From the NCBI GenBank assembly GCA_027943335.1, contig BSBK01001162.1, positions 1,912,001 to 1,976,000 on the forward strand: 64,000 nucleotides of DNA, in the 5' to 3' direction. Source of the stretch: Chamaecyparis obtusa. Its lineage: Eukaryota; Streptophyta; Pinopsida; Cupressales; Cupressaceae. Under the pieces are notes generated by a model. That model saw only the letters and a program-made list of their open reading frames with translations, searched no databases and was not told where the DNA came from. Position numbers and translations under genes: made by a program. Of the stretch, positions 37,501-49,852 are shown one piece after another. How positions within the stretch are numbered: the stretch's first letter is position 1; every line of letters begins with the position of its first letter.

Positions 37501-38789
37501 CGAGGGATGTTTCTTAATAGCTTGGTCTGGTTCAGAAAATCCACACTCCCTAAGTTCTTCAGAGAGTTTTCAAAGAAAGAGACTGCTAAATCTGTAATTT
37601 CTTTGGGATCCTCTATAATATTTCCATTGCTATCTTTGATTTTGGAAATCTTATTCAAATTCCTTCTAGCCTTGACGCTATTGTGACAAAATTTGGTGTT
37701 TCGGTCCCCTTCCCTGAGCCATGTTTCTCTTGCTCTTTGCCACCAGAAGGTGCTAATTTGTGAGAGAGAATCATAGTATTTACACAATAGTTCTTGTTCT
37801 ATTTTATCATCTGAAATTTGTCTTCCTTCTTCAATTATCTCCTTATTCACATTTTCCAGCTCTTTTTCTATAAGATCTCTTTTCACAAATATATCCCCAA
37901 TAGTGTTTTTACTCCATTGAGACAGATTTCTCTTTATTAGTTTTAGTTTCCTTATGACTTTATATATCTTGGAGCCTTCAAACCTTGCCTCTGTCCACCA
38001 TTTTTTAATTAGATCCAAACATTCCTCATTAAGTAACCACATTTTTTCAAATCTAAACGGGCTCTTTTTATTTCTGATTGGTTCCGAAATTACTAGTTCT
38101 ATACGGAAGTGGTCAGAACCGGCAATGGGTAGTACATCATTAGTAAGATTAAAGTCAAAATTTCTCAATTCCCCAATAAAGAAGAACCTATCCAATTTTT
38201 CTACTATTAACTTTGTATCTTTTCGTTTGTTAGTCCAGGTGTATTTCCCTCTATCTGATTCAATTTCTGAAGCCCCTATATTATTTATCCATTCCTAGAA
38301 TTCTAAAGTAGTTTTTGATATAGATTTTGTCCCACCCTGTTTATCTCCCAAGTATAGGATAGCATTAAAATCTCCTCCTAGTATAAATGTTTCATTCGAG
38401 AAGCTCTCAATATAATCCTTAACCTCCTACCATACAATTCTCTTTTCATGTAAGAATTTAGGTGCATACATGTTTATTAGATTAAATTTTAAATCTGACT
38501 TTAAACTTTTGATTTGACCTCCCATCCAATTTTTATGTTTTTCATGAATATTGAAAACTATTTCTCTTGGATCCCAAATAAAAGCAATTCCACCTGAAGC
38601 GCCTTCTGCCTCATAACCTATTAATTCTCTAATTCCTATACTCTTTTTTATATTCTGATATCCTTCATTAGAAAGTTTAGTTTCTTGTATCATAGCCATA
38701 TTTGGTTTAATTTTCGCTAATTGCCTTATTACAAGGTGTCATTTGTTAGGGGCATTTAAACCCCTAACATTCAAACTAATGATCTTCAT
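34566..38789 (-). pseudogene. LINE ORF2: endonuclease, reverse transcriptase, zinc-binding domain, RNase H
   Basis: One frame of 1407 codons from ATG at 38789 to the stop at 34566. Domains in order: APE-type endonuclease (MKIISLNVRGLNAPNK, MIQETKL, GSDHFRI at about 38120-38090); a long linker; reverse transcriptase (DKSPGPDGFP, ALIPKK, YRPISLCN, LDISKAYDKVDW, GLRQGDPLSPFL, active-site YVDD near 36710); a zf-RVT-like Cys/His segment (CALCEKD...NHILLNCEFANKCW, about 35490-35390); and a C-terminal RNase H (LNFDGAAKGNPG, NNEAEIEAI, IEGDSS, 34990-34780). In-frame stops begin at 38741, 38429, 38297, 37484, 36344 and 36272, but there is no frameshift across 4.2 kb. It nicks DNA and copies the element's RNA in the nucleus; this copy is dead. 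The start overlaps the ORF1 stop as ATGA. Confidence 0.9.
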
Positions 38790-40513
38790 GAGGACTCAGG
38801 AAGGACCTTCCCCTTCCTAGAGTATAGAATATCGGTAATTTTAACTTGACCTGGTGCCATTCCTTCCTTTGCTCTTAGTTCAGCAAGGGATTTTCTACCT
38901 CTTGGTTTGACTAGTTTCCCCGTATCAGCTTCTAACTTTCCCTTAATAGATTTTCCTAAACCTAAAGTTTCTGTATTGTTCCTAACAATGTTCTCTTTGT
39001 TTTCCTCATAGAGTTCTTCATTTGATAGCGAACCTAATAATCCTATTATTATATCGTTACTCCTAGAATCCTCCAAAATAGAGGCAAGGTCTAATCCTAA
39101 AAAGTCTAGCAGTGATCCTTGGTCAATGGTCTCCACTAAGGGGGATTTTTCCATTCCTTTTTTTTGCATTTCTTTTGTCTGATGGAAAGATTTGGAGGGT
39201 ATGAGTTCTGAGTTTTTATCAATATTAGGATTATCTGCAATCTCTTTTTAGGGTCCTGCATTAACATTCATAGTTCTTAACTCCACTGCAGATTTCCTCC
39301 CCCTCTTCTTTTTAATTCTATTGATATTAGGGGTGCTCAGACTTCCTCTTTTCATTGCTATAACTAACTGCCTATCTTTGTTGGTGATACCAAAGAGGCC
39401 TTCTATGGAGTCTTTAACCGATGAAAGATTGCCGCTGAATTTGATTCCATTCATGGTTGTTGCCATTCCTAATTGTCTATCATCATTGTTGATTCCTTTT
39501 AGGCAAATTCTGATCTCTTCCTCATTTTGATTCCTTGTATTATTTATATCTTCTTTCCTACCATACGCGGGATCTTCTCTATCATTAAGATCCCTTTCCA
39601 TATCTCCTATCTCATCTAGATTTGGTAAGCATTCTGTTTCCATGTTTTCTTCTCCATTTTCCTGAGTGTTGTCTGATATCGACATTTCTTTAATGCTTTT
39701 AATTAGCAAAAATTTTTGGTGCTCAAGTTCCTCTTTGTCACATATTTCATCTATAAGGGTATCCATTAATTCATTGGTGATCTCAACTATTTTTTCTTCT
39801 ATTTTTTGGTTCTCCTTTAGAAGTGATCTCTCTTTATCTTCTGGACTGTTGGAGATTCTATTCGGGCTATAAGAGGTAATTTCAGTGTTAATTTCTTGCT
39901 TGAAACTCTGAGTACTAAGGTTATTCTTATGCTCTGGGGATAAAGGTAGGGGAGATTTGACCTCAACATTTAAGGTCTCATTTATTGATATGTCATTTTC
40001 AAGAGCCAAAGGAGGTCGACACACAGAGTCTAAAGGGTGTGTGGAGATGCTAATCGGATTAATTTTCTTAGGAGAAGTCATAGTGAAACCTCCTTTTTCT
40101 AGGTTAAAGCTCACCTTCAATTCCGATGTCTTCTGAATATGAGTGTCAATTTGTCCTACATTTTTGGTTTCTAGATCCTTTGTTTGTCTTTCTCCAAAAT
40201 CTTCTAGAATAATGGGGTTAATAATAATAGAGTTTGAATTAAAGCATAATCTAATGGGATGAATCCATTTTTTATGATAGTTGATCTTTACTCTAATGAT
40301 TTTTTCATACTGGTTATTTTCATTATCAATAATGTTTAGAAAGTCACCAATTTGTTTTCCTATTAATTTGACAGTTTCTACATCAGATAATTCTATAGGC
40401 AGATTTCTAAGAGCAATAGCTCTTTCTACAAGAAAGTCCTTAAGGTTTATTGGGTTGAACAGGGGAACCCAATCAAAAATATAAAAATTGGAGTCTTTAT
40501 ACTTAGCTAACCC
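38786..40513 (-). pseudogene. LINE ORF1, N-terminally truncated, one internal stop
   Basis: An open frame from the 5' boundary (40513) to TAA at 39248, resuming in the same frame to TGA at 38786. The beginning (FDWVPLFNP...LRNLPIELSDVETVKLIGKQ) resembles the RNA-binding-type region (DUF4283-like) of plant L1 ORF1 proteins, which coat element RNA. The rest is acidic and low in complexity. A basic motif occurs twice: KKKRGRKSAVELR just before the TAA and KPRGRKSLAELRAKEG near the end, suggesting an internal duplication. No CCHC zinc knuckle was seen in the part present. The final TGA overlaps the ATG of ORF2. Confidence 0.75.
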
Positions 40514-40531
40514 TTCCTTTTTATTTGTTTT
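40514..40531. repeat. 18-bp target-site duplication of the LINE (right copy)
   Basis: Identical to 33434-33451. Confidence 0.9.
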
Positions 40532-40904
40532 AGCTAAAAGGGGTGAATTTAATTTAATTAAAGTGCTAGGAATTTATAATTAAATTAATCGATCATAGAG
40601 TTTATTTAGCCAACTTTAGTTGATATTTAGGAATTAAATATAGCATGTGATTAATGCAGATTTAGGGTTTTCTGCATTTGACACTAAGTCAAGTAGATTC
40701 AATTAGGAAGACAAGATTGCCTAGTACAATAGGACTTTGATGATTCTGAAATTTGATAGAATGAAACTAAATGCAACAAAATTGGTTAGGGTTGCAAGAT
40801 GCCAATTTTGGGGTATTAAATTTTTCCCCTCTTTGAATTGATGTGTGAGTAGCGCATTGATTCAAAGAATAGTTTGATGTGACAATTGATGAGAGTTTCA
40901 GGAT
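40532..40904. other. No gene seen, right flank of the LINE insertion
   Basis: AT-rich non-coding sequence continuous with 32700-33433 before the LINE inserted. Confidence 0.5.
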
Positions 40905-41461
40905 TATCTTCAGAATGAAGCTTAACCCTTAGAAGTCTAGGTTAGATTGCCAAGACACCGATCAAATCAAGTTGTAGAACCATCTCCAGAACGAAGCTTG
41001 ATTCTCTGAAGTCTAGGTTAGATTGTGAAGACATCGGTCAAATTTACCACTTTTTGTAAGACTATCCCCAGAAGAGAGGCTCAATCTTTAGGAGTCAGGG
41101 TTAGATTGCCTCAATACCCATCTATTGAATGATAACTGATGCAGATTTTTAGGATTGTCTCTAGAAGGAAGCTTAGTCCCTCAAAATCTAAGTTAGATTA
41201 CAGAGGTATCTTCAGAACAAAACTTGACTTTCAAGGATCGAGGTTAGATTGCCCCAGTACCTAGTGGTGAGATTTTGAAAACCATCTCCAGAACAAAGCT
41301 TGATCCTTAGGGATTCAAGTTAGATTGCTCAGATACCTAATGAGCTTTCGAGAACCATCTTTAGAATGAAGCTTGATCACCAAGGATCTGAGTTAGATTA
41401 CTCAAATACCTAATGAGCTTTCAAGAACCATCTCCAAAGCGAAGCTTGATTCTCAGGGATC
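40905..41461. repeat. Degenerate minisatellite, about eight units
   Basis: Units of roughly 50-90 bp share CCATCTCCAGAACGAAGCTT, then GATTCTC.GG..TCTAGGTTAGATTG and a TACC/ACC end. Cores lie near 40917, 40990, 41072, 41168, 41218, 41293, 41366 and 41441. The last unit is cut by the copia insertion at 41462. Confidence 0.88.
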
Positions 41462-42765
41462 TATTAGGAATAGTCCCAAGAGATAACTAAGAGGGGGGGG
41501 CGGTGAATCAATTATCTACAAGTTTCCAATTATTTATCTAATTAAGTATACTTAAACATAAAGTATAAACACAATGAAAGAACACTTGAACACAACACCA
41601 ATATTTTGGTTACAGGGAAACCCAAATAGGTAAAAACCCCGGTGGGAATTGACACCCACAAATAATCTACACTAGTGTATTATGATCCTTGTTAGAAGAT
41701 CCTTAACCCTGTTAGGATTTGCTTTACAATGCATTTAGTATAGTGACCTGTTCAAGGGTCAGAACCTATTAGGATTCTTTTACAATTAACCCTATTAGGG
41801 GTGAGGACGCATTGTCCAAGAGCACACTACTCAAATGGGTGAAGGCTACAACCTTCTGAATAATAGATACACACTATATCTGGATCTTGGTGAACTGCGC
41901 TTTGACCTGCTGTCTGGATCAGTTCCAATGTATAGCACAAACTCTTTTCTTGATCACATATACCTTCTACTAATGGCTCAATACTTCACAAACTCTGCTC
42001 TACTCTACACAATCAAGTCTAAACCATTATTTAGCAATCACAAATGACTGCCTATAAATATCATTCCTCTAAATGATATAATCAAGTCGCCCTATTAGAA
42101 CCACCTTGAAATCATATTAGATAAACCATAAAATACTCCAATAATAATTATGTCATCTCTATTAAGCATGCAACTCATTCTGGGACCTGTCCAATATTAA
42201 TAAATGTAGGCGCACACTACACACTATCAGCTCTACCAAAGTAACTGAATATTTCTCCTCAAGCTAAATTACATCATGCACTCTTAACCGAACATTACTA
42301 GCTCTTCTCCATGCACTAATCCAAGGGCGCATACCGAAATGATAGGCGCAACTCTTGTACTGATAAAATCTCTATTGGCTCTTCTGAATAAACATAGGAA
42401 ACTGCTACTGGTGAATGGCGACTACATAACTTCACTTTTTATGATCATCAGACTCTATATTCATGAATGTAACATCACTAACATGTCTTCATCACATATC
42501 CAAATGCGCAAGGCTCCATGGTAAATGTACAAACAATTATTCACAGAACACTACCTGTAACTCTATCAGGAATACTGCTGACACAAGCTACTATATAACT
42601 ATTTGTACTAATAGTTAACCTCTACGTCAATGATATCATGTTGATAACATGTCCATGTATATACTGAAAGCTTACTGCATAAGTCTTCCATGCATGCTAC
42701 TTACCATATGTTGTCATCAATGAAAAACATACAGTTAGCACTAGCTTGCTGGCAAATCTCCAACA
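41462..42765 (-). repeat. Copia 3' LTR (1304 bp)
   Basis: The minus-strand start is TGTTGGAGATTTGCC right after the polypurine tract; the end is CTATTCCTAATA at 41462. About 310 bp at its lower-coordinate end match 62746-63053 (GGAATAGTCCCAA, ACCAATATTTTGGTTAC, CGGTGGGAATTGACACCC). Terminal CA has become TA at 41462. Confidence 0.88.
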
Positions 42766-42779
42766 ATCTCCCCCTTTGG
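42766..42779 (-). other. Copia polypurine tract
   Basis: Minus strand CCAAAGGGGGAGAT directly upstream of the 3' LTR. Confidence 0.85.
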
Positions 42780-43129
42780 CATTGATGGCAACATATGGAA
42801 TGAAAAACACCACCAACCCAAATGAATAATTCTTTTATAAATTTCTCCATTTCCTCAATAAAACTCCCCCAAGGATGAATCCTCCATCCGTTGCAATATT
42901 CTTCAATATTCTCCATTTCCTCAACTGAATTGCTTCCATGACTGAATGTTACTCCCCCTTAGTATATTACTCCTTCTTTACTTGTGTTTTTTATGACTAT
43001 ATATTACTCCCCCTTTGACATCAATGGAAAAAGGTGCCAATCAGTTTAAGCACTGGTACTACTCCTGAAGTAGAGTAGTCAACCATCCATCAGTCCCTGA
43101 GGACTGATGCTCTTTCTTCTTACTTCTAA

Positions 43130-45731
43130 GCAGAATCAGGGAAGGGAATTACTCCCAACTTTTCCCTGAGATACTCAAAAGTATCTTTTGGAAAGGGCTT
43201 TGTGAATGTCTGCTAACTGATCTTTAGTACTCACATAGTCCACCTTGACTTCTTTCTCTGCCACTTTCTCTCTTAGGAAGTGATAGTTGATCTCAATGTG
43301 CTTTGTCTTTGCATGCATCATAGGGTTCTTTGACATGTTGATAGTGATGGTGTTATCATAATGAATAACAATAGGATAATCAATCTGAATTCCAAAATCC
43401 TTTATCATTTTCTTAATCCAAACAATTGTAGAACAATTCAGGGTTGCTGCAACATACTCTGCTTCTTCTATTGACTGAGAGATATAATTTTGCTTCTTGC
43501 TTGTCTAAGTGACAAGTTTGTCACCAAGAAACACTGCTCCTCCTGATGTACTCTTTCTATCATCAATGTATCCTACTCAATTTGCATCAGTATACACATG
43601 AAGCTCAACATTTTCTGAATTAGGATACCATAGACCATAGTCTATAGTGCCTTGCAAGAATCTAAATATCCTTTTTACTGCCATGAGGTGACTTTGTTTA
43701 GGCTCTGTTGCAAATCTTCCAACTATGCCAACTACATTGGAATTATCAGGTCTAGTTTGAGTAAGATAAATGAGTTTTCCAATCATAGACTTGTACAATG
43801 TTATATCTACTATTGGTGAGTCATCTTCTTTTTTAAGCTTGCATCCAGTTATCATAGGTATCCCTACTGGATTGCAATCATCCATCTTGAATTTCTTCAA
43901 TATCTCTTTCACATACTTGGACTAATTAATGAAAATACCTTTCTCTATCTACTGCACATTCAATCCCAGAAAGTATTTGATAGGTCAAATCATGCTCATC
44001 TCAAATTCTCTCTGCATCTCCTTAGCAAATTCAACACTTAGTTTTTCATTACCTCCAAAGATAATGTCATCAACAAATATAGCTACAAGCAGTAGTCCTT
44101 CAGATGTCTCTCTTATGAATAGATTACAATCTACTGCTCCTTTTTTGAATCCAATTTTTGTTAGATATCCATCAAGTATCTCATACTAAGCTCTAGGGGC
44201 TTGCTTAAGTCCATAGAGGGATTTCTTCAATCTGCATACCATATCAGGTCTGTCTAATAGGGTGAATCCTTCTGGCTGCTCAATGTATACTTCTTCTTTT
44301 AGCTCTCCATTCAAGAATGCTGACTTAACATCCATCTGATAAAATTTGAAGTTTTTGAATGTTGCATAAGCTAGAAACAACTTAATGGCTTCTAATTTGC
44401 TCACTGGTGCAAATGCGTCTAAATAATCAATACCTTCTCTTTGCGCATATCCCTTACTACTGTACCATCTTCATTACTACTGTACCATCTTCATTCTTCT
44501 TATTTCTGAATATCCATTTTGTTCTAATCACATTCTTATCACTAGGTCTTGGGAACAGTTCCCAAGTATCATTCTTGATAATATAATCTAGTTCTTCTTT
44601 CATAGCATCATGCCAATCTGAATCATTGCATGCATCTTCAACACTTAAGGGTTCAATTTGAAATAGTAAACATACCATGTCATTGCTTGTAAAACTCCTT
44701 GCTTTTGATCTTGTTGTGACTCTGCTACTCCGATCTCCAATGATGTCATGCTTAGAATGGTATCTAGTTGTGAACTTTGGAGCTTTAGGTGATACTGTCT
44801 CATCTGCCTTTGGAGTTTCTTCTTCACTTGTCTCAGGGTCATTAAATAAAACATAAATACTGTCAAACATTTCTTCAACAACTGTCTCACTAGTGGAGGG
44901 TCTGAGTTCTTCAATCATAGGTGAGTAATCATGATATCTTTCTTGAACCATAAAATTTTCTTCAATCTTAACATGAGCACTTTCAATGATCTTCTTCAAT
45001 CTTAAATTGAAACATCTATAAGCTTTGCTTTTAGTAGAGTAACCAAGGAAAATACCTTCATCACTTCTTGCATCAAACTTGCGTACTGCTTCATCCCTCT
45101 TGATGTAGCACTTGCTTCCAAATATTCTGAAGCATTTTACTATGGGAACATTACCAAACCATAGCTCATAAGGTGTCTTGTCTGCACCAGGCCTCAACTA
45201 TATTCTATTGATGGTATAGACTGATATATTGACTGCATCTCTCCAATAGGTGTGTGCAACTTTTCCTTCAATCATGATGGTGCACGCTGTGTCAAGGATG
45301 ATCCTATTCCTTCTTTCTACAATCCCATTCTACTGAGGGGTTCTAGGTGCACTTAACTGCCTTTTTATGCCATGTTCTTCGTAGTACTTATAAAATCTGT
45401 CAGAGGTGAATTCTCCTCCTCTATCCAATCTTAGACACTTTATCTTTAGTCTAGATTTATTCTCAATCTTAACTTTAAATATTTTGAATTTCTCAAATGC
45501 TTCTGACTTATCTTTCAAGAACGCAACCCACATCATTCTAGAATAATAATCTCCAAAAAAAATGAAATACCTTTCACCATAGTATGATCTTGTTTGAGTT
45601 GGTCCACATAGGTCTGTATGAATCAGATCCAAATTTTTCTCTGTTGAGTTGTGCTTTCTTCTGAATGAATTCCTTACATGCTTTCCCATCACACATTCCC
45701 TGCAAATAGTATCAACTGGCTTTGTTATGCT
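43130..45731 (-). pseudogene. Copia pol, 3' part: integrase, reverse transcriptase, RNase H
   Basis: Pre-integrase and integrase at 45731-44900: zinc region ICRECVMGKH, then LDLIHTDLCGP, LRLDRGGEF and NGIVERRN for the D, D and E positions. Next come the copia PYELWFGN...GSKCYI segment and the RT ([39 protein letters not shown] near 44060). RNase H follows (KSTSGGAVFLGD, HYDNTITINMSKNPM...HIEINYHFLRE, 43390-43260). Stops at 45330, 45198, 44186, 43922, 43577 and 43505, among others, fall on positions that are Gln or Trp in the family. A 20-bp tandem duplication (CTACTGTACCATCTTCATTA, about 44456-44495) and a local deletion shift the frame at the start of the RT. Non-functional. Confidence 0.9.
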
Positions 45732-45736
45732 AAGTA
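45732..45736. repeat. TRIM target-site duplication, left (AAGTA)
   Basis: AAGTA pairs with AGGTA at 61196-61200, differing by one transition, as expected for an old insertion. Confidence 0.75.
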
Positions 45737-45937
45737 TGTTACAAGTAGTGGTTGTCGTTGCACCAAAATATTGACCTATTAATGTCCCATACAACCACTA
45801 GACTTATAGAAGACACACGAGGTTGTTAAACCATGTCAAGAATCCCAAGGGGAGCGTTGACCATTTTTCCAACAATCTCCCCCTTAGCATTACTTGAGGG
45901 GATTTGAACCTATGACCAAGCTCTGATACCACTTGTT

Positions 45938-45942
45938 ACAAG
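45938..45942. repeat. Gypsy target-site duplication, left (ACAAG)
   Basis: Identical to 61062-61066, and within a TRIM LTR that contains the same bases once in its intact sister. Confidence 0.95.
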
Positions 45943-47365
45943 TGTAGACACCTAAAAATCCTTTAGAAAATAAATTATTTTTATTTTCTGAAAAATCCCT
46001 GATGACATCATCATTTATTAATTAATTATTTATTTAATTAATTTATTTATTTTTATGTCATTAAATCCCTTTATCTTAATTAAAAATATTTAATTAAGAA
46101 ATCCCTCCCAAAAATGTTTAAATCTTATTTAAACATTAATCCCCTATTTATTAATTATTTTAATTAATAAATTGACCAAAAATCCCCCAAAAAAATAATT
46201 AATTTATTTTTTGACCAAAACTTGGCCAATTTTCTTAAGACCACTAACCTCTTCCAAAATCTTCTAATCCCTTCTTAATTTCGATTAAAAGGCTAATCCC
46301 ACCTTTTCTAACCCTAATCTCAACTCAAAATATTTAATTAAGATTAAATATTTAATTTTCATATTTATTGAAAATATTTCAATAAATATTCCCAAAACTT
46401 AAACTTTTGGAATGAATAAACTTTTATTCCATAAAACCAAAGAGAATTCTAGACTCTTCTAGAATCTTCTCAACCCAACCTCTTCACCCATCCTAATCCT
46501 AAAATCCCCTAATCCTAATCCTAATCCTCCCCCTAACCTTGTCACATTCCCTAAACAAGGTTAGCCAACTCCTAAGCTTGACCCAAAGTCAACAAACTTC
46601 TAGAGGCTTCTCTTACATGCATTAAGTGCATTTAAAGCCTCCTTATCCCTCTTACATGCATTTATGATGCATTTAAGAAGCCCCTCACCCCTTTCTTACA
46701 CCTTTTGACCTTAGGCACATTTCCCAAATTGTGCACATTCCTCCCATCTTTCAACCCAATGCCCTTGTGACACTTGTCACAAGGAGGTGGCCTTGAACTA
46801 GCACAATCCATGTGCTCCCCTTTGAATGAATCTTGGCCTCTCTTAAGGATTTTGATCCTAGCCACTCATTCATCCTCCCAAAAGTCTATAAATAGTCCTC
46901 ATTTCCAAGAGCAAAATATCCATTCACCTTTCATTTTATGCATTGTTATCATGTCCATTTAGCTCTAGACTTAGCATAAGCAATACTAATTGTTAGTTTC
47001 TTTTTATCATCTTCAAGCTTTCTTAAAGAACATCATAGCTTAGCAATAATGGATTAACATAGTTTTTTTTTTATTGTTTTGCATAGCATATAGCATCATA
47101 TCACACCTATATTTGGTCTAAAATCAATCTTAGTATGCATTAGAATATGCTCCAAGTGCTTAGAGAGCACACCCACATCCCTCTAATTGAAGCAAATCAA
47201 ACATTTGCTTTATAGCACTTGTTTTTTTAGCAACAATCTTGAGGTGGCTTTGGTTTTGTTTTCATGTCTTATGCTATTTTTAGTTCATGAATATGTTAGA
47301 TTAGTCTAATGTTTGAATGTTTCAGCCTTTCAAGACAGGTAACAGGTTCAAAATCATAGTCTACA
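45943..47365 (+). repeat. Gypsy 5' LTR
   Basis: 1423 bp, TG...CA with a 7-bp inverted end TGTAGAC/GTCTACA. The first half is dominated by TTAATTAATT-like sequence; a CCTAATCCTAATCCTAATCC patch lies near 46495-46530. Confidence 0.96.
46887..46895 (+). promoter_or_regulatory. Probable TATA box of the gypsy 5' LTR
   Basis: TATAAATAG, about two thirds into the LTR, where plant LTR promoters lie. The same motif is at 60583-60591 in the 3' LTR. Transcription would start roughly 30 bp downstream. Confidence 0.6.
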
Positions 47366-49852
47366 TTCTGGCACGCCCGGTGGGACCCACTTCACGGGTT
47401 CTTTGCAAATATTCTGATGGGTTTTAGACCATTTTCAGATTTTTCAAGCTTATAGGTGGACGGAGCACTTCGATCCCTTCTTCTTCTTCTTGTCTATATT
47501 CTTCTTCCTCTTCTTGTCTATATTCTTCTTCTATTCCATCTCCTTCTTCTTCTTCTTCTAGCAAGGAGGTCATGGCCATTTTTTTTCAAAAATAATAATA
47601 AAATCCATAAGGAAGCAAAATCATACACACCTTATTTTAGTGCTTAAAATGAACCCCCAAATCATTCTTGAATGCATTAAGGACTAAAATTTGCAAAATT
47701 TGTTCTAACAAACAAAACAAAAAAATTAATCAAGGCATTTGCATCCTTGCAACATCAAGGATTTTTTAACAATGCATTCATGCAAAGTAGGAATGATCAT
47801 ATCTTTTTGGGCATAAAAAGAACATCAAATCTGCATTCAAACGAGTCAAAACAAAATCTTGAATGAAGCTAAAAGGAAGAACTTAGGTCCTAAAGCATCA
47901 CTTTCCATTTGAAAAGAAAACACAATCTTGAATGCCTTAAAGATCAAAACAAAGCTTTTTTAAAAAGTTCTTAATCAACACGCACACTCAATCTTGAATG
48001 CCCAAGTCAAAAAACTTGCAAACGCTCGATTTACTTTTTGGAGAAAGAAAAAATCAAAATCTAATCACGAGTGTCTTCATTTCAAAGTTCAAACATCACT
48101 TAATCAAATTTGGGAAAATGAACAAAATCTGCTTGATGTGCATGTAGGAGTTTTTCAATTCTTGCATAATCCTTGTTAGAGTAAGCAACGTGGAACATTT
48201 GAACTTGGACAAGTTCACTTGTTCTACTTTTAGCGAGGCCTGTCCAAGGAGAAGCGCTTCCTCCTCGGAGAACGACCTCAAACCGGTATCCCCCCCGGCC
48301 GGTATACAAATAAGTGAATACCAAAAGAATCACTTACATCTCCTAATCGCCGGGCGTTCGTGCCAAACACGTGACTGGGGATGGTAAACATTCCTCTCCC
48401 CCAGCATAATTGGCAAGGCTCTTAAGTGAGTCACGGATGATCAGCATAACCGGGTATGGAGACACCACGGAATCATTAGCAACCTGATAAAATAGAGGCT
48501 ACCCTATCTACATCCGAAAGTATCAAAATCCTTGTGCAAGGACCGATTCCAAGGGGTTTACCGGGTCGCCTCAAGATTACTCACCATTTGTATTCCCTTC
48601 TAGGGGATACCAAGCTGTGGGCAAGCGATTTTGATACTCACCTTCCTTAGGTAGATCTGTTTGAAGTGCTTGACAGTCAAAGACTCCGTGAAAACACTTG
48701 TTGAAACATACACTTTCAAAGCTTTGTCAGAGTAAGTTGCCTTTGTTTGTATCTCGCAGGGTTGCTTTGTCCCTTGCGGAGATTACTTTGACTTTAAATT
48801 TTGCCATTGGAAACCTTTGCCTCAAAATCAGAAGCCCTTTTTCCAAGTGATGCCCATCAAGAACAAACATCCTAAAGCAAAGTTGCCCAAATCCCAAGCC
48901 TATCAAGAGCAAAAAGTTGCCAAGAAGAACGCCAACACCTATCAATCCATTATCCAAGCAACCCAAGCAGAAGAAAAGTCTCAAGCCAGACTTGAGAACA
49001 TTACCCATAACGCCCGCATCAAACAGTTCGCCTTCCGTTTCCGAGTTAACCATCACTTTGTCAACCTTGAGCCAGAAGATTAGCCAATCCTTGTTCATGT
49101 CTTGTTCCATCTTCAGATCTTGAAATCTTGTCTCCAACATGCCTTGCATCTTAGTTTCATCCTAGTTTCACCCTTTGCATCAGCATTAAAACCTTAGTTG
49201 CATTTCAGAACATCATAAAGTTGCATATGCATTCATCTTCCTACCAACATTCTAGAATCAATCCTTGTCATTCGCATAGAGCATTGTCCCTTCAACCTTC
49301 GATACCTTTTCCACCAGCATCCCCCCATCAGCTTTCCATATCTTTGCAGCAGATCCACCATCCTTTGCTCCAAATCCAGAGATCCACCAACACTTAGTGT
49401 TCTACCTTTTGAGTTGTTCCTATCCTATATCCAAGATCAGAGACCATCATCCTCTTTTTTGGCACAACGTGTTGTCATAAAGAAATCAAACCTTGTCCTT
49501 GCATAGCCATCATCTCGAGCAAGAGATTGGAGTGTATTGATAAGAAACTTGTTGACCGAAGATCATCAGTCTATCTTAGGTTGACCCCATCATATCTCTG
49601 ATCCTCCATTTGGGAAAAATAGCAGCTCATTTGTTGACCACTCAGTAATCTTTCACCAGCTTTCCATCAGCAACCTATCTTTCCTCCACCATCTTGATCC
49701 ATATCAGTTCCATCCAGCTTCCATCATCGCCATCTTGATCCCTATCTTTGCATTTGCATCTTAGAAGTCATCATCTTTAGAAGTTCATCAACTTTGCATC
49801 CATCAACATCTTTTAGCCAAACATCTTGCATCCATTTAGCACTTGCATCTCC
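47366..49852 (+). other. Gypsy leader region
   Basis: It starts TTCTGGCACGCCCGGTGGGA immediately after the LTR, the position of a primer-binding site; the priming tRNA was not identified. TCTTCTTCTTG-type triplet repeats lie at 47478-47560 and a GC-rich patch at 48260-48360. A short open frame at 48817-49083 (Lys/Gln/Asn-rich) has no recognised domain; some Tat/Ogre relatives carry an extra 5' ORF, but nothing here proves that this one is coding. Confidence 0.6.

Larger units (their letters stand above)
33452..40513 (-). mobile_element. L1-type LINE, about 7.06 kb, 5'-truncated
   Basis: The element lies between identical 18-bp target duplications. On the minus strand it reads: ORF1 (40513-38786), ORF2 (38789-34566), a 3' UTR of about 1.1 kb and an A-rich tail. 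The 3' end, AAGGCTTCGGCCGTTTACTG followed by A-rich sequence (33480-33452), resembles the conserved tail of plant L1 elements. ORF1 runs open into the 5' boundary without a start codon, so the 5' end is missing. The insertion is not split by anything else. Confidence 0.92.

Noticed and set aside
46662..46962. Small ORFs on both strands of the gypsy LTRs (repeated at 60358-60658)
   Set aside because: They occur identically in both LTRs and in part in the minus-strand LTR at 26.1 kb because the DNA is repeated; no protein family matches.
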